Positions 11,716 through 20,525 of a stretch of DNA of 64,000 bases are shown here, in pieces. Within the stretch, counting starts at the first letter, position 1. Each line of letters starts with the position of its first letter. Made by a program: the position numbers and the translations under genes. The notes beneath the pieces are model-generated. The model had not been told where the DNA came from, did no database searches, and saw only the letters and a program-made list of their open reading frames with translations. The stretch lies in the NCBI GenBank assembly GCA_903829815.1, contig CAIKRR010000014.1, forward strand, positions 124,001 to 188,000, read 5' to 3'. This DNA comes from an uncultured Pseudomonadota bacterium (GTDB lineage Bacteria > Pseudomonadota > Gammaproteobacteria > Burkholderiales > SG8-39).

Positions 11716-12641
11716 GTCGGTTCGGCACTGCCCAGCGTTCCGCGCATGGTCTGCACGAAGACTTCTTCGAGATCGGGTTGCATCACCGACAGTTCTGCAA
11801 TGCGACCGCCGCTCTCGCGAATCTGCGCGAGCAAAGGCTCGACCTCACAAGGATCGCCCAGACGCAGCACATGAGAGCTGCCCTCGGAGGACACCCGCCG
11901 AGCGGCAAAGGCCTCGGGCAAGGCGCCGCCTGCGAGCGTGATGCGAACAAGCACCCGGTCGCGCATCAGACCCACCAGATTGGCCGTGGTGTCCAGGGCA
12001 ATGACCCGCCCCCCCTTCATCATGGCAATTCGTCCGCACAGGGCCTCGGCCTCCTCGAGGTAGTGCGTGGTAAGCACGATCGTGTGTCCGTCCTGGTTCA
12101 GCCGGCGAATGAACGCCCAAAGGCTCTGGCGCAACTCGACGTCAACGCCGGCGGTGGGCTCATCGAGAATGATCACCGGCGGCCTGTGAACCAGGGCCTG
12201 GGCCACCAGCACCCGGCGCTTCATTCCACCGGAGAGCGAGCGCATGTTGGCATCCGCCTTGGAGGCGAGGCCCAGATGCTCGAGAATCTCGTCGATCCAG
12301 GCATCGTTGTGTCGCAAACCGAAGTAGCCCGACTGGATAACCAGGGTCTCGCGCACCGAGAAGAACGGATCGAAGACGATTTCCTGCGGCACCACCCCGA
12401 GCATCCGACGCGCGTTGCGATATTCGGTGCGCACATCATGCCCCATGACCCGTGCCCGTCCCTTGTCAGGGCGACACAAACCGGCCAATACGCTGATGAG
12501 GGTGGTCTTTCCCGCGCCGTTGGGACCGAGCAAACCGAAGAACTCGCCCCGGTGAACCTCGAGATCAATGCCATCGAGCGCCTGCAAACCACCGAAACGC
12601 TTGGTCAGGCCTTCGACGAGAATGGCGGCTGTGGTGGTCAT
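11712..12641 (-). CDS. ABC transporter ATP-binding protein (YadG/NodI-like)
   Basis: 309 residues starting at the ATG that overlaps the mlaB stop (TGATG). Walker A GPNGAGKT (39-46), signature LSGGMKRRV, Walker B VIILDEPTAGVD and the H-loop TTHYLEEAE are intact. The C-terminal extension after about residue 220 is typical of the drug/polysaccharide-export subfamily. It pairs with the adjacent permease. Confidence 0.92.
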   Translation of the reverse strand: MTTTAAILVEGLTKRFGGLQALDGIDLEVHRGEFFGLLGPNGAGKTTLISVLAGLCRPDKGRARVMGHDVRTEYRNARRMLGVVPQEIVFDPFFSVRETLVIQSGYFGLRHNDAWIDEILEHLGLASKADANMRSLSGGMKRRVLVAQALVHRPPVIILDEPTAGVDVELRQSLWAFIRRLNQDGHTIVLTTHYLEEAEALCGRIAMMKGGRVIALDTTANLVGLMRDRVLVRITLAGGALPEAFAARRVSSEGSSHVLRLGDPCEVEPLLAQIRESGGRIAELSVMQPDLEEVFVQTMRGTLGSAEPT

Positions 12642-12967
12642 CAAGCCCGCGATGACTCCACCGGCGAACTGCAGAACATCGGCAGGAAGTCGTTGATCCC
12701 GTAGAGGCGGGCAAGCCTTCCCAGATCGGCTGGAGCGCCCACGACAATCAGGGGACCGCCCGCTTTCAATGCCGCCCTGACCAGGTCGAACACGAGCGCC
12801 AGGCCCGCCGAATCGACCCTGGCCACCCCGGACAGATCGACACGCCTTACCCCGGCCTGCACGAATCCGGTTGCCGCCGACACGATATCGCCCACCACCT
12901 GCATCGTCAGATCACCGGCCACGACCAGGATGTCGCCCTCGCGGGTCAGCGTGGGGCGATTGCTCAT
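12641..12967 (-). CDS. mlaB: STAS-domain protein, MlaB-like
   Basis: 108 residues forming one STAS domain with the conserved loop ARVDSAGLALV, containing the Asp-Ser that docks on the MlaF ATPase. Cytoplasmic accessory subunit of the MlaFEDB lipid-transport complex. It is coupled to mlaC by an ATGA overlap. Sequence identity in this small family is low, so the name rests largely on context. Confidence 0.88.
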   Translation of the reverse strand: MSNRPTLTREGDILVVAGDLTMQVVGDIVSAATGFVQAGVRRVDLSGVARVDSAGLALVFDLVRAALKAGGPLIVVGAPADLGRLARLYGINDFLPMFCSSPVESSRA

Positions 12968-13671
12968 TTGCGCGTCTGCTGCCCCATCTGGTGGTTCTTG
13001 TCAGCGAGCAGCTTGATCAGACCGTCGATGCCGCTTTGTCGAACCTCCTGGACAAAGGTGTCGCGGTAGGTCGTCACGAGGCTCACGCCACCGATGATCA
13101 CGTCGTGTACCTTCCAGCCATCCGGTGTCTTGCCCATGCCGTAATCGATCGTGACAGGCTGACTCCCGGAGCGCCTGACCTCGGAGCGAACGATGACATC
13201 AGTGTCACCCGGCTTGGCACGCAGCGGCTTGAACTCGATGATCTGATCACGGTAGGCCGTAATGCCCGAGGCATAGGTTCGAACCAGCAAAGTGCGAAAC
13301 TGCTCGACGAGTTCCTTTTGCTGATCAGCAGAAGCGCGACGCCAGCTCGAGCCGACCGCCAGCGCCGTCATGCGGCTGAAGTCGAACTGCGGCAGGATCC
13401 GGGTCTCGATCAGATCGTGAACCTTGCGCGAGTCACCCGCCTGCAGGTCCTTGTCGTTGCGGATGAGATCGATCACCTCGCTCGAGACCGATTTCACCAG
13501 CACGTCGGGCGGCGTGTCGGGATCGATCGCGGCACGCGTACAGGTCGTACCGAGGCACAGAAAACCCAGCAGCACCAGGCTGCGGGCAGCGCTGCGAAAC
13601 CACTCGCTGACCGAACGGCCAGTGGGCATGCGCATGCGGCTCGGAGACATCGATACCGGGACAGGGCTCAT
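12964..13671 (-). CDS. mlaC: Periplasmic phospholipid-binding protein MlaC
   Basis: 235 residues: a signal peptide with an Arg-rich N region and hydrophobic core (SLVLLGFLCLGTTCTRA), then the MlaC/Ttg2D fold with PQFDFSRMTALAVG, FRTLLVRTYASG and the C-terminal segment GWKVHDVIIGGVSLVTTYR. It shuttles phospholipid between MlaA in the outer membrane and MlaD in the inner membrane. Several in-frame ATGs near the start leave the exact N terminus open; the first overlaps the mlaA stop. Confidence 0.93.
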   Translation of the reverse strand: MSPVPVSMSPSRMRMPTGRSVSEWFRSAARSLVLLGFLCLGTTCTRAAIDPDTPPDVLVKSVSSEVIDLIRNDKDLQAGDSRKVHDLIETRILPQFDFSRMTALAVGSSWRRASADQQKELVEQFRTLLVRTYASGITAYRDQIIEFKPLRAKPGDTDVIVRSEVRRSGSQPVTIDYGMGKTPDGWKVHDVIIGGVSLVTTYRDTFVQEVRQSGIDGLIKLLADKNHQMGQQTRK

Positions 13672-14489
13672 CGCGAATTGTCGGCAATGTCAGTGGACGG
13701 GGTTCCATTATCATCCACCTTGGCCATCACAGGGCCACCCGGTGCAAGGACATCGTCCTCCTCGCCATCGTCGTTGCGGGATGGGGGCGGGTTTCCGTCG
13801 TAGATGAGTGAATGACGGCGCTGCAGGAAAGCATCACGCACGAACCGGTAACGGTCGAGCGCCGCGTTGTCCAGGATCGATCCGGCACCGAGCAGTTCAG
13901 CACGCATGTCAAGCAGGTAGAGTCCGGTTGCGGTGTTGAACGGCGAGCGCCAGGTGGCGGGGTCGATCTCTCGCGCGATCGGGCGCAAGGGGTAGCTGAC
14001 ATAAGTGAGAACGGTCGAAGGCGCATCGCGCATCGTGCTCGGACCCAGGAAGGGCAGCACCAGGTAGGGGCCATCGGGCACGCCCCAGGTGGCCAGCGTC
14101 TGCCCCAGATCCTCGTTGTGCTTTTCAAGACGGGCCTCGCTGGCAACATCGAGTACCCCAGCCAGGCCGAACGTCGAGTTGACGATGAACCGCATGAAAT
14201 CGGAAGTACCCTCGTAGACCTTGCCCTGCATCAGGTTGTTCGCCCCGATCAGCAGGTCGTCAAAGTTGCCCAGGAAGTTGTGTACCCCGGTACGCACCAT
14301 CGATGGCACATAGTCGACCCAGGCGCGTGCCACCGGTTCGGCGAGATGCCGATCGATCGTATCGTTGAAGGCATATACCGCCCGATTGAACGGCTCGAAC
14401 GGATCTCTGCCGCCGGCGCGGGTTCCGGCCCCGGTAGCGCAACCGGCAAGCAGGGCGCAGAGCCCGAAAACCGCAATCAGACGCTTCAC
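13668..14489 (-). CDS. mlaA: Outer-membrane lipoprotein MlaA (VacJ)
   Basis: 273 residues starting with GTG that overlaps the mlaD stop (GTGA). Lipoprotein signal with lipobox LAGC, then the VacJ signature DPFEPFNRAVYAFNDTID and GPYLVLPFLGPSTMRD. It removes misplaced phospholipid from the outer leaflet. In E. coli mlaA is unlinked; here it is embedded between mlaD and mlaC. The last 40 residues are acidic and low-complexity. Confidence 0.95.
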   Translation of the reverse strand: MKRLIAVFGLCALLAGCATGAGTRAGGRDPFEPFNRAVYAFNDTIDRHLAEPVARAWVDYVPSMVRTGVHNFLGNFDDLLIGANNLMQGKVYEGTSDFMRFIVNSTFGLAGVLDVASEARLEKHNEDLGQTLATWGVPDGPYLVLPFLGPSTMRDAPSTVLTYVSYPLRPIAREIDPATWRSPFNTATGLYLLDMRAELLGAGSILDNAALDRYRFVRDAFLQRRHSLIYDGNPPPSRNDDGEEDDVLAPGGPVMAKVDDNGTPSTDIADNSR

Positions 14490-15118
14490 TGGCTGCCCTC
14501 CGCTCCCTTGGCTGCTCGCGTCTTGCCACCCTTTGCAGTGCTGTCCGTGGTCTTGCTCTCAGCAGCCTTGCTATCAGTCACCTTCGCATCGTCTGCCTTC
14601 TCACCGGCTGATTTGCCTTCGCCCGGGTTGGCGTCGGCCGGCTTGGCATCCGCGGGCTTGCCTTCGGCGGCCTTGTTGTAGAGAAACTGACCAATCAGAT
14701 TCTCGAGCACCACCGCGCTCTGGGTGAGGCGCACGGTGTCACCAGCCTTGAACATCACGGCGTCGCCACCAGCGGTCAGGCCCAGGTACTGCTCGCCCAG
14801 CAAACCGGCGGTCAGGATCTTGGCCGAGGTATCCTTGGGAAAGGGATAGCGGGCACTGATATTGAACGACACCACCGCTTCGTAGGTTTCGGCGTCGAAT
14901 CCGATTGCACTGACCCGCCCGACCATGACCCCGGCACTGCGCACCGGCGCCCGCACCTTGAGACTGCCGATGTTGTCAAAACGAGCCTCCAGCGTGTAGG
15001 TGGGTTCGGACGAGAAGTTCGACGCGTTGGCAGCCCGCAGTGCCAGAAATGCGAGCGCACCGATGCCGATGATGACGAAGAGCCCGACCCAGAGGTCGAG
15101 CATGCGGTTGCGATTCAT
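14486..15118 (-). CDS. mlaD: MCE-domain lipid-transport protein MlaD with a charged low-complexity tail
   Basis: N-terminal membrane anchor (LWVGLFVIIGIGALAFLAL) and one MCE domain (about 38-118, including VRSAGVMVGRVSAIGF and GLLGEQYLGL). Hexameric MlaD receives phospholipid from MlaC. Residues from about 149 to 210 form a Lys/Ala/Asp/Ser-rich tail with repeated PADAKPADA-like units. This is not part of the family core and makes the protein longer than E. coli MlaD (183). Confidence 0.94.
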   Translation of the reverse strand: MNRNRMLDLWVGLFVIIGIGALAFLALRAANASNFSSEPTYTLEARFDNIGSLKVRAPVRSAGVMVGRVSAIGFDAETYEAVVSFNISARYPFPKDTSAKILTAGLLGEQYLGLTAGGDAVMFKAGDTVRLTQSAVVLENLIGQFLYNKAAEGKPADAKPADANPGEGKSAGEKADDAKVTDSKAAESKTTDSTAKGGKTRAAKGAEGSQ

Positions 15119-15120
15119 GA

Positions 15121-15948
15121 TCAGGTTCCCCGGAACATCAGTGCGGTGAGGAGGACATCCAGTGCAAGTATGACCAGCGCTGAAGTGACTACCGTGCGGG
15201 TCGTGGCACGAGAAACGCCCTCGGCGGTCGGCGCAGCATCGTAGCCTTCGAACACGGCAATCCAGGTCACGGCAACGCCGAAAACAAAGCTCTTGATGAC
15301 CCCGTTGAGCACGTCATCGCGGAAATCGACCGCAGCCTGCATCTGCGACCAGTAGGCGCCCGCATCCAGTCCGATGGTCACAACACCGATCAGATACCCG
15401 CCGAGGATGCCACAGGCCGAGAAGATCGCGGCCAACAGCGGCATCGAGATGACCCCGCCCCAGAACCGGGGCGCCACGACCCGTGCCAGAGGCTCGACAG
15501 CCATCATCTCCATCGCCGCCAGTTGCTCGGTGGCCTTCATCAGCCCGATCTCGGCAGTCATGGCAGATCCGGCGCGGCTTGCAAACAGCAGCGCCGAAAC
15601 GACAGGGCCCAGTTCACGCACCAGCGAAAGGGCCACAAGCGTGCCGAGCGCCTCGGCCGAACCGTAACGAACCAGCGTCTCATAGCCCTGCAGGCCCAGC
15701 ACCATTCCGACGAAAAGGCCAGACACGCCGATGATGACCAGCGAAAGCACACCGGCAAAGTGGATCTCGCGCATCACCAGTCCGAAGCGCCGGATGCCAA
15801 GGCCGGAGAATCGCAGGATCGCGAGGAAAAAGCGCGCAGCAAAGCCGAGTCGTTCGAGCTTGAGAAGCGCCCACTCACCAAGGCCCTCGACACGAGCTCT
15901 CACCGGGCCCGGGACGTCCGGCTTGGGAGGCGGGCTGGCGACAGGCAT
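15121..15948 (-). CDS. mlaE: Mla lipid-transport permease MlaE
   Basis: 275-residue inner-membrane permease with about five to six hydrophobic segments. It has the MlaE/YrbE signature region [20 protein letters not shown] and [23 protein letters not shown]. It works with the MlaF ATPase and the MlaD hexamer. The start codon overlaps the mlaF stop (TGATG). Confidence 0.95.
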   Translation of the reverse strand: MPVASPPPKPDVPGPVRARVEGLGEWALLKLERLGFAARFFLAILRFSGLGIRRFGLVMREIHFAGVLSLVIIGVSGLFVGMVLGLQGYETLVRYGSAEALGTLVALSLVRELGPVVSALLFASRAGSAMTAEIGLMKATEQLAAMEMMAVEPLARVVAPRFWGGVISMPLLAAIFSACGILGGYLIGVVTIGLDAGAYWSQMQAAVDFRDDVLNGVIKSFVFGVAVTWIAVFEGYDAAPTAEGVSRATTRTVVTSALVILALDVLLTALMFRGT

Positions 15949-16820
15949 CAGCGAGCTCCTGCGAGCAGTTCGCTGCGGTAGTCGGCTGCCTGCTGGTGAA
16001 AAGGCACGACCCCTTCGATCTCGCCGCGAACAAACTGACGCACGAACGGCTGCTCGGAAGCGCGCACACCATCGGGTGTCCCTTCGGCCACCACGCGCCC
16101 GCCCGCGATGAAATACAGGTAGTCGACGATCTGCAGGGACTCCTGCACATCGTGGGTAACGATGATCGAACTGGCACCGAGCGCATCGTTGAGTTCACGC
16201 ACCAGGCGCCCGATCGTGGCGAGCGAAATCGGATCAAGTCCGGTGAAGGGCTCGTCAAACAGCATCAGCCGAGGATCGAGCGCGATACCGCGGGCCAGTG
16301 CAACCCGACGCGCCATGCCGCCCGACAATTGATGGGGCATCAGCGTGCTGGCACCGCGCAGGCCAACGGCCTGCAATTTCATCAGCACCAGATCACGGAT
16401 CATGCGTTCGCCCAGATTGGTGCACTCGCGCAGCGGAAAAGCCACGTTGTCGAAGACGGAGAGGTCGGTAAAGAGGGCACCAAACTGGAACAACATGCCG
16501 ACTCGGCTACGCATCCGACGCAGCGCATCGGCGTTCATCACACCGACATCCTCACCGAACACGCTGACCGTGCCAGCAGAAGCGGGAACCGTACCGCCGA
16601 TGAGACGCAAGATGGTGGTCTTCCCGCAGCCCGACCCTCCCATGAGAGCAACGATCTGCCCGGGACGAACCGTCAGATTGACCTTCTCGAGGATGCGTTT
16701 CGACGGATCGTAGCCAAAGGCCACATCGTCGAGTCGGACAGGTATCAGGTCGGCCACGATGATCCGATGAGATTGGCAAGGCAGCGTCGACGATGGCCTC
16801 GCCCGTGCATTTTCTGGCAC
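15948..16820 (-). CDS. mlaF: Mla lipid-transport ATPase MlaF
   Basis: Cytoplasmic ABC ATPase of the Mla system and first gene of the long minus-strand run. Walker [10 protein letters not shown], signature [14 protein letters not shown], Walker [14 protein letters not shown] and the H-loop VTHDVQE are all present. The start is uncertain: the annotated GTG at 16820 gives 290 residues, while a GTG at 16757 would give 269 and begin just before the conserved [12 protein letters not shown]. Neither has a clear Shine-Dalgarno site. Confidence 0.93.
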   Translation of the reverse strand: MPENARARPSSTLPCQSHRIIVADLIPVRLDDVAFGYDPSKRILEKVNLTVRPGQIVALMGGSGCGKTTILRLIGGTVPASAGTVSVFGEDVGVMNADALRRMRSRVGMLFQFGALFTDLSVFDNVAFPLRECTNLGERMIRDLVLMKLQAVGLRGASTLMPHQLSGGMARRVALARGIALDPRLMLFDEPFTGLDPISLATIGRLVRELNDALGASSIIVTHDVQESLQIVDYLYFIAGGRVVAEGTPDGVRASEQPFVRQFVRGEIEGVVPFHQQAADYRSELLAGAR

Positions 16821-16975
16821 CGGCGGGCACCGTCCTGCCCTCAGACAGGCACTTTAAAGGATATGGGCCCGGCCGGCCACCCCATTTGGCCCATCCGGCC
16901 CGCGCAGTTTCAACGCCGTGGTGTGGCGTATTCCTTTCCGGGCTGCGGCCACCTCATGCCAGCATTCGGCCCACC

Positions 16976-18142
16976 ATGAACCCAGAAAATCTCACAAGAA
17001 GCCACCGTCTGAACGCCCAGGCCGAGCCTGCCACCGGCGCACGAGCGCATGCAGACGGCTCGGCTCCGGGGCTTGACGCGGAGCCGGCGACACCCGCGAG
17101 CGCGGGCGACGGATTCTTCCAGGCCCACACGCTGATCGGGGAAAGTCCGCTCATCGTCAGCTTGCGGCACGAAATCGACCAGTGCGCCAATTCACCGTTT
17201 CCAGTACTGATCGAAGGCGAATCCGGCAGCGGCAAGGAAATCGTCGCCGCGTTGCTGCACAGCCGCTCGATTCGCCAGAAGCGGCCTGCACTGGCACTGA
17301 ACTGTGCGGCGCTGTCGCCCGCGCTGCTCGAGCCCGCCCTGTTTGGCCACGCACGAGGTGCCTTCACCGGCGCGACCATGGCTCGATCAGGCTACTTTGA
17401 AGACACTGCGGATGGCACGCTCTTTCTGGACGAGATCGGCGAGCTCTCGCTCGACCTTCAGCCCAAGCTGCTGCGGGTGCTCGAGAGCGGCGAGTTCCAG
17501 CGCGTCGGCGAGACCCGATCGAACAACAGCCGCGCGCGTATCGTCGCGGCAACCAACCGCGATCTGCGCCATGAAGTGAAACACGGCCGGTTTCGCGCCG
17601 ACCTCTATCATCGCCTGTCGGTACTCAGGCTCCAGGTGCCCCCACTGCGCGAGTGCGCCGATGACCGCGGGCTCCTGCTCGCACACTTTCTCAAGCGCCA
17701 GGAGATCGAATCGGGCGTGCTCCCCTTTCACCTTGACGAGGATGCGCTCGCGCTGTGGCGCGAGTACGACTTTCCCGGCAATGTGCGCGAACTGCGCAAC
17801 ATCGTGATCCGGCTGAGCGCACGTCACGCGGGTGCCAAGGTGAGTTCGGCCATGCTGGCCCCCGAACTGGACCAGCAGGCGGTGAATGGCGCACACGACC
17901 AGACCTGCACACCCCCTGCCAGCGACCCCGAATCGCTCAGCGCACGGGCGCGCTCGCAACTCGCGCGCGGGGAATCCTTTTCGCTCGATGCGCTCCTGCA
18001 CTGCGTCGAGCAGGGGTATATAAGAGCCGCCATGCAACTGGCCAGCGGCAACGTGAGCCACGCAGCGCGCATGCTGGGCATCAACAGGACCACGCTCTAC
18101 AGCCGAATGGATGCTCGCCAGAGGGCATCCTCGCCCGGTTAG
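16976..18142 (+). CDS. Sigma-54-dependent transcriptional activator without a sensory domain
   Basis: 388 residues from ATG 16976: about 50 residues of Ala/Pro-rich linker, then an AAA+ domain starting at LIGESPL. Walker A GESGSGKE, the sigma-54-contacting GAFTGA loop, Walker B GTLFLDEIGE and the arginine-finger region FRADLYHRL are all present, so it should be a competent activator. The C terminus is a Fis-type helix-turn-helix (NVSHAARMLGINRTTLYSRM). No receiver, GAF or PAS domain precedes the ATPase, as in PspF. It is divergent from mlaF and precedes kdsD; rpoN lies 3.3 kb downstream. Its target genes are unknown. Confidence 0.92.
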   Translation: MNPENLTRSHRLNAQAEPATGARAHADGSAPGLDAEPATPASAGDGFFQAHTLIGESPLIVSLRHEIDQCANSPFPVLIEGESGSGKEIVAALLHSRSIRQKRPALALNCAALSPALLEPALFGHARGAFTGATMARSGYFEDTADGTLFLDEIGELSLDLQPKLLRVLESGEFQRVGETRSNNSRARIVAATNRDLRHEVKHGRFRADLYHRLSVLRLQVPPLRECADDRGLLLAHFLKRQEIESGVLPFHLDEDALALWREYDFPGNVRELRNIVIRLSARHAGAKVSSAMLAPELDQQAVNGAHDQTCTPPASDPESLSARARSQLARGESFSLDALLHCVEQGYIRAAMQLASGNVSHAARMLGINRTTLYSRMDARQRASSPG

Positions 18143-18174
18143 CAGAGCAGTCGCGCCGGCAGAAAACGCGCGCC

Positions 18175-18205
18175 TTGTCCTGCCTCGGGTCACCGCGGCT
18201 ATACT
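18175..18205 (+). promoter_or_regulatory. Candidate kdsD promoter placing +1 at the start codon
   Basis: TATACT at 18200-18205 lies six bases before the kdsD ATG; TTGTCC at 18175-18180 is a weak -35 with a 19-base spacer. No Shine-Dalgarno sequence occurs between them and the ATG. If used, transcription would start at or next to the A of the ATG, giving a leaderless mRNA. Confidence 0.35.
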
Positions 18206-18211
18206 TCGACG

Positions 18212-19207
18212 ATGACCAGCCTACGTCCCTCACCGATTCAGGGCAGCGATCCGCTCGAACGTGCCCGCGAAGTATTCCGGATCGAATCGGCCGCCGTGGG
18301 CGCTCTCGCCGACCGTCTCGACCAGCGTTTCGCGCAGGCGGTCGATCTGATTCTTGCCTGTCGCGGCCGGGTTGTCGTGAGCGGTATCGGCAAGTCGGGA
18401 CACGTGGCGCGCAAGATTGCCGCCACGCTGGCGAGCACCGGGACGGCCGCCTTCTTCGTTCACCCTGCCGAGGCACGACACGGAGACCTCGGCATGATTC
18501 GCGGCGAAGACGTGATGATTGCCATTTCCTACTCCGGCGAATCGGACGAACTGGCGGTGGTGATCCCATCGGCCAAACGCCTTGGCATGGGCCTCATTGC
18601 GATCTGCGGCAATCTCGAGTCGACCCTGGCTCGACATGCCGACATCGTGCTCGATGCAGGGGTGGAGCGTGAGGCCTGCCCGCTCAATCTCGCGCCGACC
18701 GCAAGCACGACGGCCGCTCTGGCGATGGGAGACGCCCTTGCCGTGGCACTGCTGGACGCACGGGGTTTCGGCGCCGATGACTTCGCGCGGTCTCATCCCG
18801 GTGGCGCGCTCGGGCGTCAGTTGCTCACCACGGTACGCGACGTCATGCGTTCGGGCGCCGCAGTACCCCAGATACCCGAATCGGCCACCGTGACCGAGGC
18901 TCTGCTCGAAATGACGCGCAAGACGATGGGCATGACGGCCGTCACCGACAGCGCCGGGCATGTCGTGGGCATCTTCACCGATGGCGACTTGCGCCGGGCA
19001 CTCGAGCGAAGCGCCGATGTCAACGCCACGCGCGTGAGCGCGGTCATGAAGCGGCATCCGCGCACGATCGAAGCCGGACAACTCGCCACCGAAGCGGTGC
19101 GACTCATGGATATCCATCGTATCAGCCAGTTGCTGGTGGTCGACACCGCAGGCAAGCTCGAGGGTGCCCTGAACCACCACGACCTTCTGCATGCCAAGGT
19201 CATATGA
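18212..19207 (+). CDS. kdsD: Arabinose-5-phosphate isomerase (KdsD/KpsF/GutQ family)
   Basis: Converts ribulose-5-phosphate to arabinose-5-phosphate for Kdo synthesis. 331 residues: an SIS domain with SGIGKSGHVARKIA and HPAEARHGDLGMI, followed by two CBS domains (VMRSGAAVPQIPES; GIFTDGDLRRAL). Length matches E. coli KdsD. It opens the kdsD-lptC-lptA-lptB-rpoN run, but the usual next gene kdsC is missing and lptC follows directly with an ATGA overlap. Confidence 0.95.
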   Translation: MTSLRPSPIQGSDPLERAREVFRIESAAVGALADRLDQRFAQAVDLILACRGRVVVSGIGKSGHVARKIAATLASTGTAAFFVHPAEARHGDLGMIRGEDVMIAISYSGESDELAVVIPSAKRLGMGLIAICGNLESTLARHADIVLDAGVEREACPLNLAPTASTTAALAMGDALAVALLDARGFGADDFARSHPGGALGRQLLTTVRDVMRSGAAVPQIPESATVTEALLEMTRKTMGMTAVTDSAGHVVGIFTDGDLRRALERSADVNATRVSAVMKRHPRTIEAGQLATEAVRLMDIHRISQLLVVDTAGKLEGALNHHDLLHAKVI

Positions 19208-19836
19208 AAGCGCCCACTGCACGGCTCTATCCGGTGATCCTCATGGGGATGCTGGCCGCCGCCACACTCTGGGTCGAGCGACTGGTGCAACCGGAGAGCA
19301 CCGCGGCGGACGGTCCGGTACGTCACATTGCCGACTTTCGGGCAGAGGGCTTCACGCTCACGCAGATCAACAGCAGCGGCCAGGCCGACACCTTGCTCTC
19401 GGCCTCCCGGGGTGTTCACTTCGCCGACGACGGCACCACGCACCTGGAGAACCCGCGACTTCGCCAGACGCGGCCGGCGATGCCATCGGTCGAGATCACC
19501 GCACTTCGCGGCACCATCGATCGCGAGGGAAACATCGTGGACCTCACCGAATCGGTACGGGCCTACCGCGGCTCTCGCCCCGGCGAGCCATCGACAACGC
19601 TCGAGACTTCGGCCCTGCGAATACGGCTCGACGTCGAAACTGCCAATACCGATGCACCGGTGCACCTCACTCGAGGCGTATCAACGCTGGAAGGAACCGG
19701 CATGCAATTTGACAATCGATCCGGCCAACTGACGCTCGACTCGCGGGTGCGGGGCAGTTTCGTCAACGCGGCGCGCCAGAGCGCCGGGGCAGCCACCGGC
19801 ACCTCGTCAAGGCCGCAGGCACAGGTGGCGCCATGA
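19204..19836 (+). CDS. lptC: LPS export ABC transporter periplasmic protein LptC
   Basis: 210 residues: one N-terminal membrane anchor (PVILMGMLAAATLWVERL), then the LptC jellyroll (HIADFRAEGFTLTQINSSG, LRGTIDREGNIVDL, GTGMQFDNRSGQLTL). It connects the LptBFG transporter with LptA. It is coupled at both ends by ATGA overlaps to kdsD and lptA. A Ser/Ala/Gln-rich tail of about 20 residues ends the protein. Confidence 0.92.
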   Translation: MKAPTARLYPVILMGMLAAATLWVERLVQPESTAADGPVRHIADFRAEGFTLTQINSSGQADTLLSASRGVHFADDGTTHLENPRLRQTRPAMPSVEITALRGTIDREGNIVDLTESVRAYRGSRPGEPSTTLETSALRIRLDVETANTDAPVHLTRGVSTLEGTGMQFDNRSGQLTLDSRVRGSFVNAARQSAGAATGTSSRPQAQVAP

Positions 19837-20525
19837 ACCGCCGGATGCCCGAGGCCGCAGCCTCGGTTTGCCTGCTCTGCTGCATGCTGCTCGGATCAAC
19901 GGCGCACGCCGAGCGCGCCGACCGGCAGCGCCCCATCAATGTCGAGTCCGACCGGATGAGCGCAGACGACCTGAATCAGATGGCCATCTTCACAGGACGT
20001 GTGGTGGTCGTGCAGGGCACCTTCGTGATGTGCGCCGACCAGGTGACGATACGTCAGGACAAGGCCGGCAACCAGAATGCCATCGCCGTCGGCGCGCCAG
20101 CCCTCTTTCGCGAGAAACGTGACGGGGTCGATGAGTGGATCGAAGGCGAGGCAGAACGCATCGAGTATGACGCCCGCAACGAGACCCTCGAACTGTTCAA
20201 TCGGGCGCGTGTGACGCGCGAGAAAGACGAAGTGCGCGGCAACTTCATCGCCTACAACTCGCGAACCGAAGTGGTCCGCGTGCAGGAGCAGCGAGACACT
20301 GCTGCCGCACCGACAACCCGCGAGGGTCGAGTGTCGGCCGTGTTCCAGCCTCGGGCCCAGTCGGCCTCAGGTGCCGACGCGCGTGGCCAATCGGGCGCAC
20401 AGTCGGCCGTGCCCGCGGCGCGTGCCCCCATGACATTGCAAAGCGAAAACGAACCCAACCGAACTGCCACGAGTGCGGCGGTTGCACCACGCCCGCCTGG
20501 CTGTCAAGCGGCCCGCGCACGATGA
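19833..20525 (+). CDS. lptA: LPS transport periplasmic bridge protein LptA
   Basis: 230 residues: signal peptide ending at AHA, then the OstA/LptA domain ([47 protein letters not shown]). LptA polymerises into the periplasmic bridge carrying lipopolysaccharide. The last 70 residues are Ala/Pro/Gln-rich and probably disordered. ATGA overlaps with lptC and lptB. Confidence 0.93.
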   Translation: MNRRMPEAAASVCLLCCMLLGSTAHAERADRQRPINVESDRMSADDLNQMAIFTGRVVVVQGTFVMCADQVTIRQDKAGNQNAIAVGAPALFREKRDGVDEWIEGEAERIEYDARNETLELFNRARVTREKDEVRGNFIAYNSRTEVVRVQEQRDTAAAPTTREGRVSAVFQPRAQSASGADARGQSGAQSAVPAARAPMTLQSENEPNRTATSAAVAPRPPGCQAARAR

